Notes under the pieces: model-generated
Told to the model about the DNA's origin: nothing
What the model saw: the letters and a program-made list of their open reading frames with translations, nothing else
The model's database searches: none
From: Cydia pomonella
Lineage: Eukaryota; Arthropoda; Insecta; Lepidoptera; Tortricidae
DNA length: 64,000 nucleotides
Direction: 5' to 3'
Assembly (NCBI RefSeq): GCF_033807575.1
Contig: NC_084707.1
Location: forward strand, 16,230,550-16,294,549
Position numbers and translations under genes: made by a program
In this document: positions 33,719 to 46,049 of the stretch, one piece after another
How positions within the stretch are numbered: position 1 is the stretch's first letter
Layout: every line of letters begins with the position of its first letter

Positions 33719-33797
33719 AGGTGTACATACGCTACGGAGACTGCTTACCATCAGGCAGGCCGTATGCTTGTTTGCCACTGACGTAGTATAAAAAAAA
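33719..33797 (+). repeat. Short interspersed repeat 'GGCCGTATGCTTG', copy 2
   Basis: GTGTACATACGCTACGGAGA, CTGCTTACCATCAGGC, GGCCGTATGCTTGTTTGCCA then ACGTAGTATAAAAAAAA. Same repeat at 36817-36902 and, inverted, 9576-9650. Confidence 0.8.
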
Positions 33798-34149
33798 GTA
33801 GATTATTGCAGAGGCCGGGAAAGGGCAATTCGTGGATGAGTTTCGATCAAAAACAATTTCCCTTTTTAATTACTTTTTAAAAGTTAAAGGCACAACTATT
33901 CTGCCATTCAGTGCCATTCAATATTCGCTCATTCAATATAATTGTGCAATATATGCTGTATTTGCACGCATAAGTTCCTTAAAAATATATAAAAGTTATA
34001 TAGTCTTTAATTTTATTAAGCAGTATTCACACGATCATACACGCAGTTCTTACACGACTGTATCCCTTGCTTGAAATGATGCTGACCCGTGTAGACGTAG
34101 CCCGCAGCTATACTAATTGGCTGTATGAATTTTTCTTAGTGGATCCTTT

Positions 34150-34238
34150 TTTTTAAGTAAAACATAATCGGACAGACAGACGGACATGACGAATCTATAA
34201 GGGTTCCGTTTTTTTTGCCATTTGGCTACGGAACCCTA
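34150..34238 (-). repeat. GGTTCCGTA-family terminal fragment
   Basis: CATAATCGGACAGACAGACGG, ATGACGAATCTATAAGGG and GCCATTTGGCTACGGAACCC: the terminal ~90 bp of the subtype at 1966-2662, with the end hairpin intact. Confidence 0.8.
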
Positions 34239-35127
34239 AAAACAATACAGTAATAACTTTCCCGTCCGCTAAAACACGACAATGGATTGAATTTTTTTAA
34301 ATTTGAGTTCGACCATAACGAAGAACTTCCCACTTCCCGTACAATTTTTGCTACAATAAGGTGAACATTTCCGAGCATATTGGAGAAAAAAACATTAATG
34401 CATACATCGTAATCGGGTTCGTCGTGAGCACGTTGTATAATCGCTCCTGTAGTATGTGTATGTTAAATTAACTTATAATTTTTATTACCTACCTAGAAAT
34501 AAGAGCAATAACTATAAATTAACCGTTAATCGAATAGTCCCTTATTTCCCACAGGGAATCAATTAACCCTGAGCACTGCGCTATAAAACAAAGATAAGAT
34601 TGCAAATGTGTGTATTCACACGGTTAATTTGGCCCTACACTCTCTTTAATTTCAGTTTAGATTAAATATGGCGTAATAAATTTAACGTTTTTAATCAAGT
34701 ATGTCGCGAAAGGAAATTGTCTATGGGCCCCAATTCTTAGGTGAAGTGCGATAAGGGCTATAAAACAAATAAACATCGTGGTGGAACTATTAGTGAGGTT
34801 GTTAATGTACGCACCTGGGCGCGCAGGTGACCCCGCGCACGGGTGTTATTGTCATGACCAACTAACCAGTATAGTTGACACGGCGGACATCTGAGGACCC
34901 TGTGTAATAGGAGATACATTTATATTGGTATTGACAAACGATCAATGACGCTTGGTAGGATTGTTATAGGAATAACGGAGTTGGATGCGCCTGTGGGAAT
35001 TAACGTGTTTCTATTGTTTTAGGACACTTTGGTTGCGTCGATTAATTTGGGTTTATTGGTTACTGTCATGCGAATATTTGGGTTATGACTAGTCATTCGA
35101 CGACATCGTAAATGATAGTTATGAAAA
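34239..35127. other. Gene-free AT-rich DNA
   Basis: Nothing supported. A GC-rich snippet (CACCTGGGCGCGCAGGTGACC, palindromic, at about 34815) stands out. Confidence 0.4.
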
Positions 35128-35212
35128 ATAAACCTGCCAAGAGTATGTCAGGCTATGCTCAGTGTAGTGTAGGGTTCCGTACTTACCCGTCCGTCACAAA
35201 TACTTTCGAAAG
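35128..35212 (-). repeat. GGTTCCGTA-family terminal fragment (other end)
   Basis: AACCTGCCAAGAGTATGTCAGG, TATGCTCAGTGTAG and GTAGGGTTCCGTAC followed by CCGTCCGTC: the complement of the right end of copies 2-5, diverged. Confidence 0.6.
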
Positions 35213-36605
35213 TAATAATAGTTTAGTAGCATAATAATGTATTTTCATAACAGGCAACCAGTATAATATTCGCTTTGTATACTAGTATATATTCAGAACG
35301 TTTTTTATTCATGAAAACCAACATCATAATGTTAAAGGCATACAAACGCCTAGTGAAATTGGACAAGCAAAAATACCATTTCCGAGACATATGGTTTTGC
35401 CCATATGGTCGCAGTTCTACCTAACACTCCTCCTCGCTTCGCTCGTCGTCGTACCTAACGGCTTCTTTAAAATTTAGTACTACATTTTAATTACAATACA
35501 AAATGTATGTTATAACAAGTAAAATTATTCCTAAGGATTGTTATGACGAATGTTATCATGATTATACAGCATTTAATTAGTATGACTAACAACTTTGTGT
35601 TTTGTTTTGATACATAATGTTTATTATGAGTTTTTATAGTATTTAAATGAAGTAATGCAAAAAGTTTGTATTAAAATTGAACGGCACCCAGATTTATATA
35701 TTCATGCCATCCAGATATTTTATTATTTGCAGCTTTTTAGCACTATCGATCGCGGAGCAAAGCCGAAATTAGATACATATTTTTTCATTTCTCATGCTCT
35801 GAAAGAGGATCATTGTTGTTCCAAAAAGTGTGCAGGAAAGCACTAGAACGTTTCCAAGTAAGACTTTCTTTTTTTTTACGATAAGCAATTGAAATTGGTT
35901 TTTAATGGGTTTGTAGTACAATTTCCCTTCTGATATTTAACTCTCCATTCCATAAATAACAATACTTTTGCCTCAAGAAGTGGTACGAGTATATAAATTA
36001 TACTTAGTCATGTTTTAAAAAAAAAACCATATATTTTACAGTCCTCGTATTCGAAATGAAAAGTAGAGTGTTTAACTCGAGTAAAAGGCATCATTTCAAC
36101 CTTAACATTATAATTTCAAGTTATTTTTATTTTCAAGTAAATAGGTTCAATAAGGTGCAGAAGTAAAATAAAAAGCATCTGATTAACACTTTCCCCTTTA
36201 TTCAGCATAATCCAATAGTATTATCACATGTCTGATCGAACTTGTATAGGTATGTGGGTAAGCACGTTATACATTCTCTTTATGGAGAACACTTCACAAT
36301 TTCACACTTTTAACCGTTGTTAGGGCTCCGCCCGGCTACTATAATTTAATTATAATTTCAAATTATGAGGAACCACAGCTTAGATAGGCAAGATACCAGC
36401 TCGATCGGCACAGATTATTTCCCATAGATTTCGCATACAAACATATTTGGTACAATACATATAGACAAGCACACGAGTACAAAATTAGTTGGTACTCGTA
36501 ACTGACCTGACATTTGTAAACTTACCAATGATCGATTAACTGTGTGGTGGTTAGCAGGTACGGTGCTCTAATAATAAACCTGTACCTAAAGTACTACGCT
36601 AGGTA
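35213..36605. other. Gene-free AT-rich DNA
   Basis: No gene or repeat supported. Confidence 0.45.
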
Positions 36606-36728
36606 CAGTCAGCGTCAAATACTTTGTAGCAGTCATGGTGTCCAAATAGTTCGGTACACCATACTAAATATATGGTGTACCGAACTATTTGGCTACTTTG
36701 GTTGCTACAAAATATTTGACGCTGACTG
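36606..36728. mobile_element. TA-flanked MITE forming a long hairpin, 123 bp
   Basis: Starts CAGTCAGCGTCAAATACTTT and ends with its inverse; the inner arms ATAGTTCGGTACACCATA also pair. TA on both sides (36604-36605, 36729-36730). Almost the whole element is inverted repeat. Consistent with a Tc1/mariner-type MITE. Confidence 0.88.
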
Positions 36729-36816
36729 TACTTATACGTAGTACCAAATATACATTGAGTAAGATGAGTAAAATCTAAGACAATTTCGTGCTTCAAATTC
36801 GACAGGTAAATGAGAT

Positions 36817-36902
36817 GGAGTTGCAGGCGTACATAGGCTACGGAAACTGCTTACCATCAGGCGGGCCGTATGCTTGTTTGCCACCACGTAGTATTAAAAA
36901 AA
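36817..36902 (+). repeat. Short interspersed repeat 'GGCCGTATGCTTG', copy 3
   Basis: GTTGCAGGCGTACATAGGC, CTGCTTACCATCAGGCGG and GGCCGTATGCTTGTTTGCCA, ending in an A-rich tract. Confidence 0.8.
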
Positions 36903-37005
36903 AGGGCGCTGTACAGCTTTACACATTTTTCGGTAACTCTGATTATCAAAAGTTGAGCGCCATCTGTTTTGGATGTCAAACTAAGGGGCACCTTATTTTC
37001 ATACC

Positions 37006-37142
37006 CCCTTATTCATAAACTTTTACTAAAGTTGACAAGCCGCTAATAATCGTTTGTCCCTTTCCATCATACCAATACGTCGGAAAGGGACAAACGATTA
37101 TTAGCGGCTTGTCAACTTTAGTAGACGTTTATGAATAAGGGG
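37006..37142. mobile_element. MITE forming a ~60-bp-stem hairpin
   Basis: CCCCTTATTCATAAAC...ACTAAAGTTGACAAGCCGC...CGTTTGTCCCTTTCC is followed after about 20 nt by its near-perfect inverse. A diverged relative is at 52555-52689. Non-coding. Confidence 0.9.
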
Positions 37143-38495
37143 AATAGATTTTACCTCTTTATTACAATAAATTATCATTGGTAGTGCACTGACTGATTCC
37201 TGGATTCGCCTTTGTAGTTAAAGACGTTGTAGGTATGCTCTATCTATTGGATAAGTAACTTGTACCGAGCGGTTATACCGCAGCCGCGCGAGCCCCAGCC
37301 AACATTAACATACACACATGTTATGCAAAAAACTTGACAAATGCCAACGCAGCAGCGTTCGTCCCGACAAATGTCATGCAACCAGTTATCGTGGCACCAT
37401 AGACACCGATATGTCATAACCGCGCACTGTGTTTATGTCTAGCGGGCCACCTTACCATTGAGGTGCGGAGACTATGCAGCTGCGTCGCTAACAAGATATA
37501 GCTAAGTATAGACAGTTTGAGATATGGACATGAATTAAAAGTGCAATGTGGACGTTGAAAGTTATTTACTAGCTTTTTGTTATCTGAACAAGTCAATCCA
37601 CATAGAATAATTGGAATACAGGCCGATTCACCGATGCTGGCGTGAATTACGTCTTTGAATTTCAAACAAAGAAAATTCTAGTTTTTACAACGGTATACGA
37701 TTTAAATTTATGTTTAATTCTTACTTGGGGGGATTAAAAGGGTGAGATTATAGTATAGTTCACGCCAGCTTTGGTGATTTGAGACAATACGCGTGGTAAG
37801 GAGCGGGATAAGATTAAAGGGGATATAGTGAATATAATACAAGGGCTAACACGTTTCTTGGCGTAGCCACTATATGTATTATGAACTAAAATCATATTTT
37901 GCTCCCTGCTCCAAAAAAGCTCCATGTAGCTTTTAAGAAAATTACAATAAAACTTCAAAAATAGCTCTTAGTAAACCAGATGCCATAGCTCCATAAAAAA
38001 CTAACGCTACACAATTTAAAAATATTTATACCTCAGCGTAGTCATGGAAATATACATCATAATGAATAAAAGTGACATCCACACTTAAGTTAAAAGTAAT
38101 ATACTAATGCTAAGACAACTTCGAATTCAAATTTTGCCCTTTAGAAAATAAAAAGAGGGAGCAAAAACTTCTTAAGCCTAAATGGTAACTACTTAAGTTT
38201 AAAAATGAAGAAGTATAATAAAAATAAAAAGGTACAAGGAACATAAGAATAATATCATGAAATAGATCATACGCAACCCTGCGTGGGTAAAGAAAATTGA
38301 GATCACTCTGTTGCTGTCAGAGTATCGAGCGCAAAAAAAAGGTCTAAAAGGTTTTGATGTCATTAAATGGATGCGTGTCGGATTTTAATAGCAGCCTCCG
38401 GTGCAATTCATAAAGTTGGTGTTTGAACTGAGCACCAGAGTCCAGGCCGCTTTGCATGACGACTGGGTACGCGGCCTATGTACCTACACGAGCTA
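37143..38495. other. Gene-free stretch
   Basis: No gene recognised; small minus frames at 37414-37665 and 37734-37958 carry no familiar domain. Confidence 0.45.
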
Positions 38496-38669
38496 CGAGG
38501 GCTGCCTCTTAAGTTCTGTCGTTTGCAAACCTCCTGCGATTTTATAAAAAAAAAACTAGTATCATCGTAAAATATTAGAATTTAGAACTCGATAACAAAA
38601 GAATGTCTCGAGATAGGCCGAATCGTTTCAGTACAGCGTCGGTTCAAAGTTGACAAGTCAGTTGTGAAA

Positions 38670-39256
38670 ATGGAAATTTCGAAGGAAAATTTACGTGCGA
38701 TAAGTTACAACTTCAAAAGAGGTTCAACGCGTCTTCAGTGCTTTGAAGAGTTGACTACTGTTTTTAATAATGAAGCACCATGCCTACGCACTGTGGAACT
38801 TTGGTATTTAGAATTTCAACGTGGTTGCTCTAGTTTTAGTGATAGGCATCGTGAAGGTCGACCAAAAACAGCCGTGACTCAGGAGAACATTGATGCTGTA
38901 CGGCAACTGATCGTCGAAGATCGCCATCCGACATACCGTGCGATAGAAGCTTCATTGGGCATTTGAGGGACCAGTCTTTAAAATATTTTGCATGACCACT
39001 TAGGCGTAAAAAAATTGATCTCACGCTGGATACCACACTGACTCAGTGAAGAACAATTAAAATAGCAAAAGCACCCGCCATACAGTCCAGACTTAAGCCC
39101 CAATTACTTCTTCACTTGTCCAAAAATCAAGCAACGACTTCGTGGTCAACGGTACCGAACGCTTGAAGAAGCGGTTGAGGCATACAAAACGGCCATTTTG
39201 GAGACCCCGACTTCGGACTTTAATAAGTGTTTCGAAATCTGGTTCGATCGAATGAA
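38670..39256 (+). pseudogene. mariner transposase remnant, catalytic core deleted
   Basis: The N-terminus is open from ATG 38670 (MEISKENLRAISYNFKRGST), including the helix-turn-helix region GRPKTAVTQENIDAVRQLI and HPTYRAIEASLGI, then stops at 38964. After degraded SRWIPH..LSEEQLK the sequence jumps to HPPYSPDLSPNYFF and RLRGQRYRTLEEAVEAYKTA. The first two catalytic aspartates and everything between are missing, and the third position reads SPNY where Asp is expected. Cannot make transposase, but the intact ends could be mobilised by a relative. Confidence 0.88.
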
Positions 39257-39285
39257 AATAGTACATTACGTACATATCGTATAAC

Positions 39286-39388
39286 AGTTTACAGTACATA
39301 AGGCATGTTCGTCACAGTAACGTAATATGCTAATTTTCGTACTAGTGAGGTAAAGTAGCACCATATGTACCTACTGTAAAGGGTATTA
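39286..39388. mobile_element. Small MITE nested in the mariner
   Basis: CAGTTTACAGTACATA at the left and CACCATATGTACCTACTGTAAA at the right are inverted; the middle AGTAACGTAATATGC matches the copy at 52423-52520. It interrupts the 3' part of the mariner coding region after CGAATGAAAA. Confidence 0.7.
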
Positions 39389-39478
39389 CGTATCACGGTG
39401 ATTACTTTTAAAAAATAAAAAATATCAATTAACTGTCTTTAGTTTTACCAAACGATAGAACTTAAAAGGCAGCCCTCG

Positions 39479-40580
39479 TATAGGTATATTCACTCCGATG
39501 ACTACCTCCAATAGAATCATAATTCAAATATAATGTACCAAAAACCGCGGTCTAACGCAAGTGGTCACATACTTGCTAGCTGCACAATTCAGTTACATCC
39601 CATCTTATTGTATACTAAAATAACATGAACTTTATCCCTGAAAATCAAATACCCGTTTCACGAAATCTTGAAACTTGTAAAATAAGCGCAAGTTAAAACA
39701 GCCGTTCGCTATTACATTTTAAAAGTTAAGCTGTAGTGAAATTCCTGGTCGTCACCGTTGACGTAACTGAAAAAAGCGTTTGTGCTAAACTAAATTATAT
39801 GATTTATATGGGAGCCAATGCCAATTCGTGGTGAGCACGTGTCGTCATATGAACACTAGTCTAGTCACTAGATGGTGTTCATATAACGACAGATTCTAGT
39901 GTATACATAGGTAAGTGATCTGTTATTGAGGCAAGTGTTATAAAGGCATGACATTCAGCACCTGTCATTCCCACAATAGCATTAAATTACTAATAGCCAG
40001 CGTAATATGTTGTAATGACTACCGTAGTATAATGTAACTTGAATTAATCCAATTATGAAGCGAATAGCGAAAACGAGGACTTTAAATGTGTGGTGTGTTT
40101 TGTGGTCAATCCTCAAAGCTACGACACTTATAGGTTTGCCTTGAAATGACAGGCTTGGACAAATCCCCAAACGCAAGTCGGTCAAAACGGGGCATCAGGC
40201 TCTATATGCTCGTTGACTTTAAATAGGTCGAGGTATGTTCGTAAATTTCCTGGTTAGAGCGAAAAAGGTTAGGTATACGAAGTTTTGCCGCCATTAAGTA
40301 CCTATATCTAATATAAAATACAGATTTCATCATTTTGTATTTTGGGATATGAGGGTGCATGTTTTTCTCTGCTAGAATTAACTAGTTAAAGTTATGTATT
40401 GACTAAGACCACTGATTAAACCTGAGGTTTGACTAGGCTAACCTAGGTGCCGGAGTTTCGTCGTATGACTACAAGGTAGCAACATTTGTTGTTGCTTTTT
40501 TATTGAAATTGTTCTTTTCGCAGTTATAGTGCGAAAGTTAAGTAAATTAAAAAGCACCTTTTAAATCGCTCAATATTAAT
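39479..40580. other. Gene-free stretch with a short hairpin
   Basis: No gene. 39840-39891 is a hairpin: TGTCGTCATATGAACAC pairs with GTGTTCATATAACGACA with one mismatch, plus four inner pairs. The rest is unremarkable. Confidence 0.55.
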
Positions 40581-41035
40581 TAAGATGCTACTGAGATACA
40601 TTTATCGGACAGTAAATAAAAAAAATACAATAAAGTCTCAAAAGAGGGAAAACCGGCATGCTATTTTAACTTGTTACTGTTTGTCCCATATGGCAAAATT
40701 TTATATAGCCATGCAAAATGATATACCACTATACCTTTATAGACTTTATTCATTTAGTTCAACGTTTAAAACCACCAACTCTAAATAATTCTAACTTATT
40801 TTTGTGTCTGTTTGTGTTATTAAGTAAATTTTTTAGTTTTTTGTAATTCGACATTTAGAGACTTTATACATCTCTAAGTAATAATAATACTTTAGTTTGC
40901 ATTAATATTTTCAGTTAATTGTATTTTATAATTGTTGATGTGCTTGTTTTTGCTTGTATGTAAATTCCATGTTGACATGTAAAAGTGCCCTTGTGGCCTA
41001 TTTGCTGAATAAATGTTGAAGTTGAAGATTGTTTT
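40581..41035 (+). repeat. Possible 3' end of an unidentified retroelement
   Basis: AT-rich sequence ending AGTGCCCTTGTGGCC, TATTTGCTGAATAAATGTTG. The polyadenylation-like AATAAA end and the phrase resemble the 3' tails of retroelements I have seen in moths. No reverse transcriptase is attached. Confidence 0.35.
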
Positions 41036-42027
41036 ACAACCAGTTCAGCAACAATTTAATCCCAAAATAGAGCATGCTTCCCGTCTCCTAAGTAACATCC
41101 GGACGCCTATTAAACTCGATATCATTTCTGACTATGAGACAATTTTACAGTGTATTCATCCTTACGTGTCTTATCATGTAAACTAACGTGACGTTCCAAT
41201 AATACGATTCATAGACAATCTAGACATCGTAATGTCAGATGATCTGTTCGTTACTGCGATTATTGATGAAAATCTTATTTGAGTGATTTTTTTCAGTGTT
41301 TATTTGGTTGATTTCAATACTTTGTGAGTTTCTTGAAGTATACAACAACATCTTAAGTGATGATTATTGTGTAATTCCAGAGAAAAGTGCGATAATATCT
41401 TCGAGTTATTTGTTTACATGATAGGACAAGTAAGCATGATTACACTTTAGTTACAAATGTGATGAATTGATGATATGGATTATTAAAAGCTGCGAGAGAA
41501 AAGATTTCATGATTTCTAGAGTAAATACGATTATAACGAAGGTTTTTAATTTAAGTCAGGGAAAAAGGAAGAATATCCCTCAATCCCCTCCCCTCCCATC
41601 CCCTCAAACGCTTCTTTCCAGTGTTTTCAAAAGTAAATTCAGTTACAAGGAACTGGAATAATATTAAATAGCTTATTGAATGTAACGGTATTAAAGGTGT
41701 CAATTTCAAATGTTTTCTGATAGTTCTGCATCCTATAGGACGATCGACATTTCTACTAAGGGTTAGTCATATTGTGTGTTTTATGTCTGCTGTTTTTGTT
41801 ACAAAGAAAAGTTAGGTAGCACAAAATTTCGTACACTGATGGCGAGTACTAGTCTGCCAATACGTACAGTAGATAAAGAGTACATTTATCTCTTATAGAT
41901 ATGAGACCTATGAGAACAATGGAATGAAGTTAACGCTTTACTTTCGTTTGATATTAGTACAATTATATTTGCAGTACCAAACTATCGTCACATGCATACC
42001 GGGCTGTGGGTACTTACATAAGATATA
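41036..42027. other. Gene-free stretch
   Basis: Nothing supported; a C-rich low-complexity run lies at 41577-41610. Confidence 0.45.
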
Positions 42028-42976
42028 CAGGGCGGAAAAATCGAATGCCACATGGATGGCAACTACCTTAAATATTGTAAATAGCACATTTTGTGTAAGG
42101 GAGACTTTCCTTTGTTTTTAAAAACAATAAATACTGCATTTAAGGATTTATGAAAAATCGCTTGCCTCAGTCGGGACTCGAACCGGTCAAATGTGACAAA
42201 AAATAATGTGCTGTATTTTATGATGCAGATTGAAAGGGTTACTGATAAGGTTCATTTTTCTCTAAATAACAAATACATTCAGAATAGCGGAAGGCCATGA
42301 AAATTAACAATTACCTTTGAAATTTGATTTCACCCGTCACGTGAATTAAGACGTAATCCTTGGAATACAAGGAAAATAAAGACGTTTAAATGACATGATA
42401 ATGATGAGCTACACTTATGTTTACTTATCACTTTAGTTGCGATTACTAATGCCACTTTAGTAACCTACCTACTTCCTTTGATAGGAAAATTGCATCAATT
42501 ATTCTCTAGTCATCATAGTAGCTAGGATAGGTAAATTTTTAAAAATGGAACATTTTAACGAACCGTTTTTGTTTTTTAAGTGCAATCTTTTTAATTTAAA
42601 ACAAATAATGCCCGACTTGTTGAACGCATTCTTTTCTTTTTTTCGAATTGTGTTTATTCCATTTTCAAATATTAGAGCTACTATTTTACGTAGATAAATT
42701 GAAATTGTGACTTGCAAGTGCTTTTACATTATAAATGGCTGACGATTATCAAGAACAGTTCGATTTATCAGAAGCGTACTTTGTTAATGCAAAAAAATAA
42801 TAACATGTAACATTTGACCGGTTCGAGTCCCGACTGAGGCAAGCGATTTTTCATAAATCCTTAAATGCAGTATTTATTGTTTTTAAAAACAAAGGAAAAT
42901 CTCCCTTACACAAAATGTGCTATTTACAATATTTAAGGTAGTTGCCTTCCATGTGGCATTCGATTTTTCCGCCCTG
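42028..42976. mobile_element. Foldback TIR element, 949 bp, ~169-bp arms
   Basis: Ends start CAGGGCGGAAAAATCGAATG; TA on each side (42026-42027, 42977-42978). The arms (42028-42196 and about 42808-42976) are nearly identical inverted copies, containing CATTTTGTGTAAGGGAGA and ATAAATACTGCATTTAAGG. Each arm ends with CTCAGTCGGGACTCGAACCGG, the complement of a tRNA B box. The central ~610 bp is AT-rich and encodes nothing recognisable. Probably a non-autonomous Tc1/mariner-type element. Confidence 0.9.
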
Positions 42977-44716
42977 TATACTAGATTAGAAGCTCGGAGT
43001 AGACAATGCAGCTACCAAATCTCAAACCATGCACTACCAACTCTACCCACCCAATCTAACGGCACCGTACAACGCCGTCTACAAGTATATTCAAAAATAG
43101 AAAAGGTAATTTGACGCTTGACACACCGTGTACGATGATGATGATGTGCGATATACCTAATCAGATTACCGCGTTATGGTAAAGAATAGCAGATTGTGTC
43201 ACAACGGATCAAAATGACATACTTACGGCGAGGGCGTACAATCGTACATTGAATTCTGAACGAAGCGAAGGATAGGGTATTCTAAAATTGAATCCCGAGC
43301 GTAGTGAGTAACGCACAAGGTGGAAATAATGTTTCTATCATGTGACACGTACTGTTTTTCACATCACCTACGAGAAAAATTATTTTCATTTTTATTATGC
43401 AAAAAAATTGTGTCATAGAACAGAAAAACCAGTCCCTCTTAACAGGGAAGAAATGTGCCACTTTGATTCCTCCTAGCAGGGAATAAAACCCCTTTTTGGT
43501 GATGCAAAAACTATTTTTTATGAGTAGATGTTACTTTTTTTTCATGAACCACATCCCTAAATTTTGTTTTTTCAAAATGCTTACCTTTTCTAATGCTGAA
43601 CTGAACTGTAGCTGCCAAAACCACTCCGACCCTCCAAGCATCCAGTATATGTTATTTTATGCATGGTGCCACAGGTTATGCGAGATGAAATATTTGTTAA
43701 TTTATCTATAGCATATTTGTCTGCTCTACCTACATTCTTAAAGAATAAGCCTCTGAATATCACTCAAACCCCCGCCGGTGCATCACTATACGCCTCTATT
43801 ATTGTGAATACATAACATTATCTTAACAATGAGCACTATAATGAAAAAATATCTCTTTCTAATTTGCGAATAATTACATATTATTAAACATGTCTAGGTG
43901 GGCTAAAATATCTATGTATTATAAAGCGGACATGTATGTGAATATACAATTCCAATAATAGTTTACACATATATTTGCATAGAGAGTAAAATGCGACGGA
44001 GTTACAAATATCAATGACAAACGTTTTATACAACTATCGATACACATACAGGTGAAGAAAACGTTCCAGAACCAATGTATACGCATGTATAATTATACTT
44101 CATAAGAAATTATAGTTTATAATTAACAATATTATCTATAAAGGGCGACTTTAAATATGTAACACTAAATAAAGGACACTGAGACCTGAGTTAAATAACA
44201 ATAAAAACTTAATATATAAATTTTTAAGATCTTTTTCCGACGCTCGTTGAAATAAGTCATTATTGTGCATACCTATTGGTATACATACAAAGTAATGGTT
44301 AAATTTAAAAAAATTGTTAATATTTTTAAATTGTTGATATTGAGCCAGATTCACTTGTTTAGCATTACGAATTTAAAGCCACCTAAATTATAAGTAAACG
44401 ACAGTCTCACTCATACTTGTGTTTCAGAAATATACATACTGTTTGAATCAGAAAAACTTTCTAAAGTAAATAATAGGTATAATGTAAATAATAAATTTGG
44501 CTACTCAAGGCGCTCCAGTCCTATACGGTCGAGGAAATTGACTTGGCAAAATGCGGTTCAAGTAAATTTAATACGGCTAAAGAATCAATTTCCTCGGCCT
44601 TACTCTTGGAGGATTCAAAATGGCCTCCTCGATATTTATTGCAGCATTTCAATATTTATATGAATGTAACCCTTAATACTATCTCACAAATGACCATATA
44701 TCAACCGTATTGATAA
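42977..44716. other. Gene-free stretch
   Basis: No gene. 43245-43330 has GAACGAAGCGAAGGATAGGG and CCCGAGCGTAGTGAG phrases typical of an interspersed repeat, not classified. Confidence 0.45.
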
Positions 44717-45452
44717 GGGGTCGTCCAGGAATCATGTGATCATATATGGCTTATTTTTCCCCTACCCCTTGGTGGTATTTGGTGATTTTAACGCAACCCT
44801 CTCCCCCTGCCACAAGATCACGTGATAATAAAAGTATGATGCGGGTACCCTTAGACGCTAAGAAAATCTGATGTCGTTTCTACTGTATATGTTCAAGATG
44901 CTATGTCTCAAAAAGAGGCACCGTAAAAATCTGCTCATCACTTATATTAGTAAGTACATACTTTCATATTATTTTCGTTTTCATATTCGTTTTTGATAGC
45001 AATGGCGGCTGATTGAGGAAAAACGTGTCATAGCTCCCGCAAATTGTGACAGTTCTAAGTTGCGGTTGAAAAGAATGAGTAATGTATATAGTACTTATAA
45101 TAATTAGGTAGGTAATTGTAAAACAGTTATAACTAAGTAAATAAAGTTTGATTGAAACCACTTCTTTTCTCCTTGTTTTCCTTTTATGAACTCAGAAAAA
45201 AAGGTACTTGTACAGATTGAGAAGTTGGTGCGATTAATGTTTTTTTAAGGGTAAATACGCATTTAAAATAGAGCGGAGTATTTGATCTGTTTACATTTTT
45301 GAGTAATATTGTTGTTTTTAGCTTTCGCGCTTTGAAAAAAAAATTACACGTGATATCTTCTCTGATCCCCCCCTCCTCCATCGTGATCATTCGTGATATT
45401 TTTCTTACCCCCACTCCCCTCCTAAACGATCGCATGATTTCTGGACGACCCC
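44717..45452. mobile_element. Harbinger-like non-autonomous TIR element, 736 bp
   Basis: Left end GGGGTCGTCCAGGAATCATG; complement of right end GGGGTCGTCCAGAAATCATG. TAA abuts both ends (44714-44716, 45453-45455), the 3-bp duplication expected of PIF/Harbinger. The subterminal regions are rich in C/T tracts and contain GATCACGTGAT and ATCACGTG. No transposase; the 109-codon minus frame inside is not recognisable. Confidence 0.7.
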
Positions 45453-46049
45453 TAAGATAGTGTAACAATATAGTCAATAATATGTCATCTGGCGAGTTTC
45501 CACTGGTATACAAAAGGCGGTAAACAAAACATTTACTACATTCTCGTCACCATTGCTTAGATGCCTTAGATCTCCAATGACTACAAGATAGTCATTCATT
45601 ACTTAAAATTATTTGTTATTAAAAAACCGTTTTTCCATCCGGCCTTTGATACTAACCATCCGTTATACAGCGATTGTTCTCTTTTCCGTTGGTTCAATAA
45701 AAAGAAAAAAATACTAATATCATCTCAGGCCTCTTACCAAAATTATTTTTTGTCAAGCAAAAGGAAAAATTCGCCGCTTCGGGTAAGACACGAACAACCT
45801 TTTGGGACACCGGACCCTGCAGAAGAAGCGTGCGATTTTTTCCATTCCTTCCTTTTGTTTACACGACTTAGGGAGGAGCATAGCGATATCGACCTGCAGC
45901 ACGAAGAGATGATTTTTTCCATTTTTCTTACCAAATCTTACCAAATGGCGGATGGTGGCAACCATTGCAATAAATATCCCAATCTTAAGCTGCAGCTAAA
46001 CTTCATCAATAGCCCTGAACTCTTTCCATTTTTGTTATACAGCCCCAAT
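45453..46049. other. DNA beyond the Schip1 stop, no other gene
   Basis: Downstream of Schip1 on the minus strand, so the far end of its 3' UTR may reach here. A 102-codon plus frame at 45750-46058 and its antisense show no known domain. No polyadenylation signal could be fixed. Confidence 0.45.

Larger units (their letters stand above)
38496..39478 (+). mobile_element. mariner-type element with internal deletion, 983 bp
   Basis: Inverted ends start CGAGGGCTGCC and continue TTAAGTTCTRTCGTTTG; TA flanks both ends (38494-38495, 39479-39480). The same ends bound the element at 59042-60172. Coding remnants are at 38670-39256, and a second small repeat sits near the 3' end at 39286-39388. Confidence 0.88.

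Noticed and set aside
45184..45513. 109-codon frame considered as a Harbinger-type protein
   Set aside because: It crosses the end of the TIR element and has no Myb-like or DDE motif.
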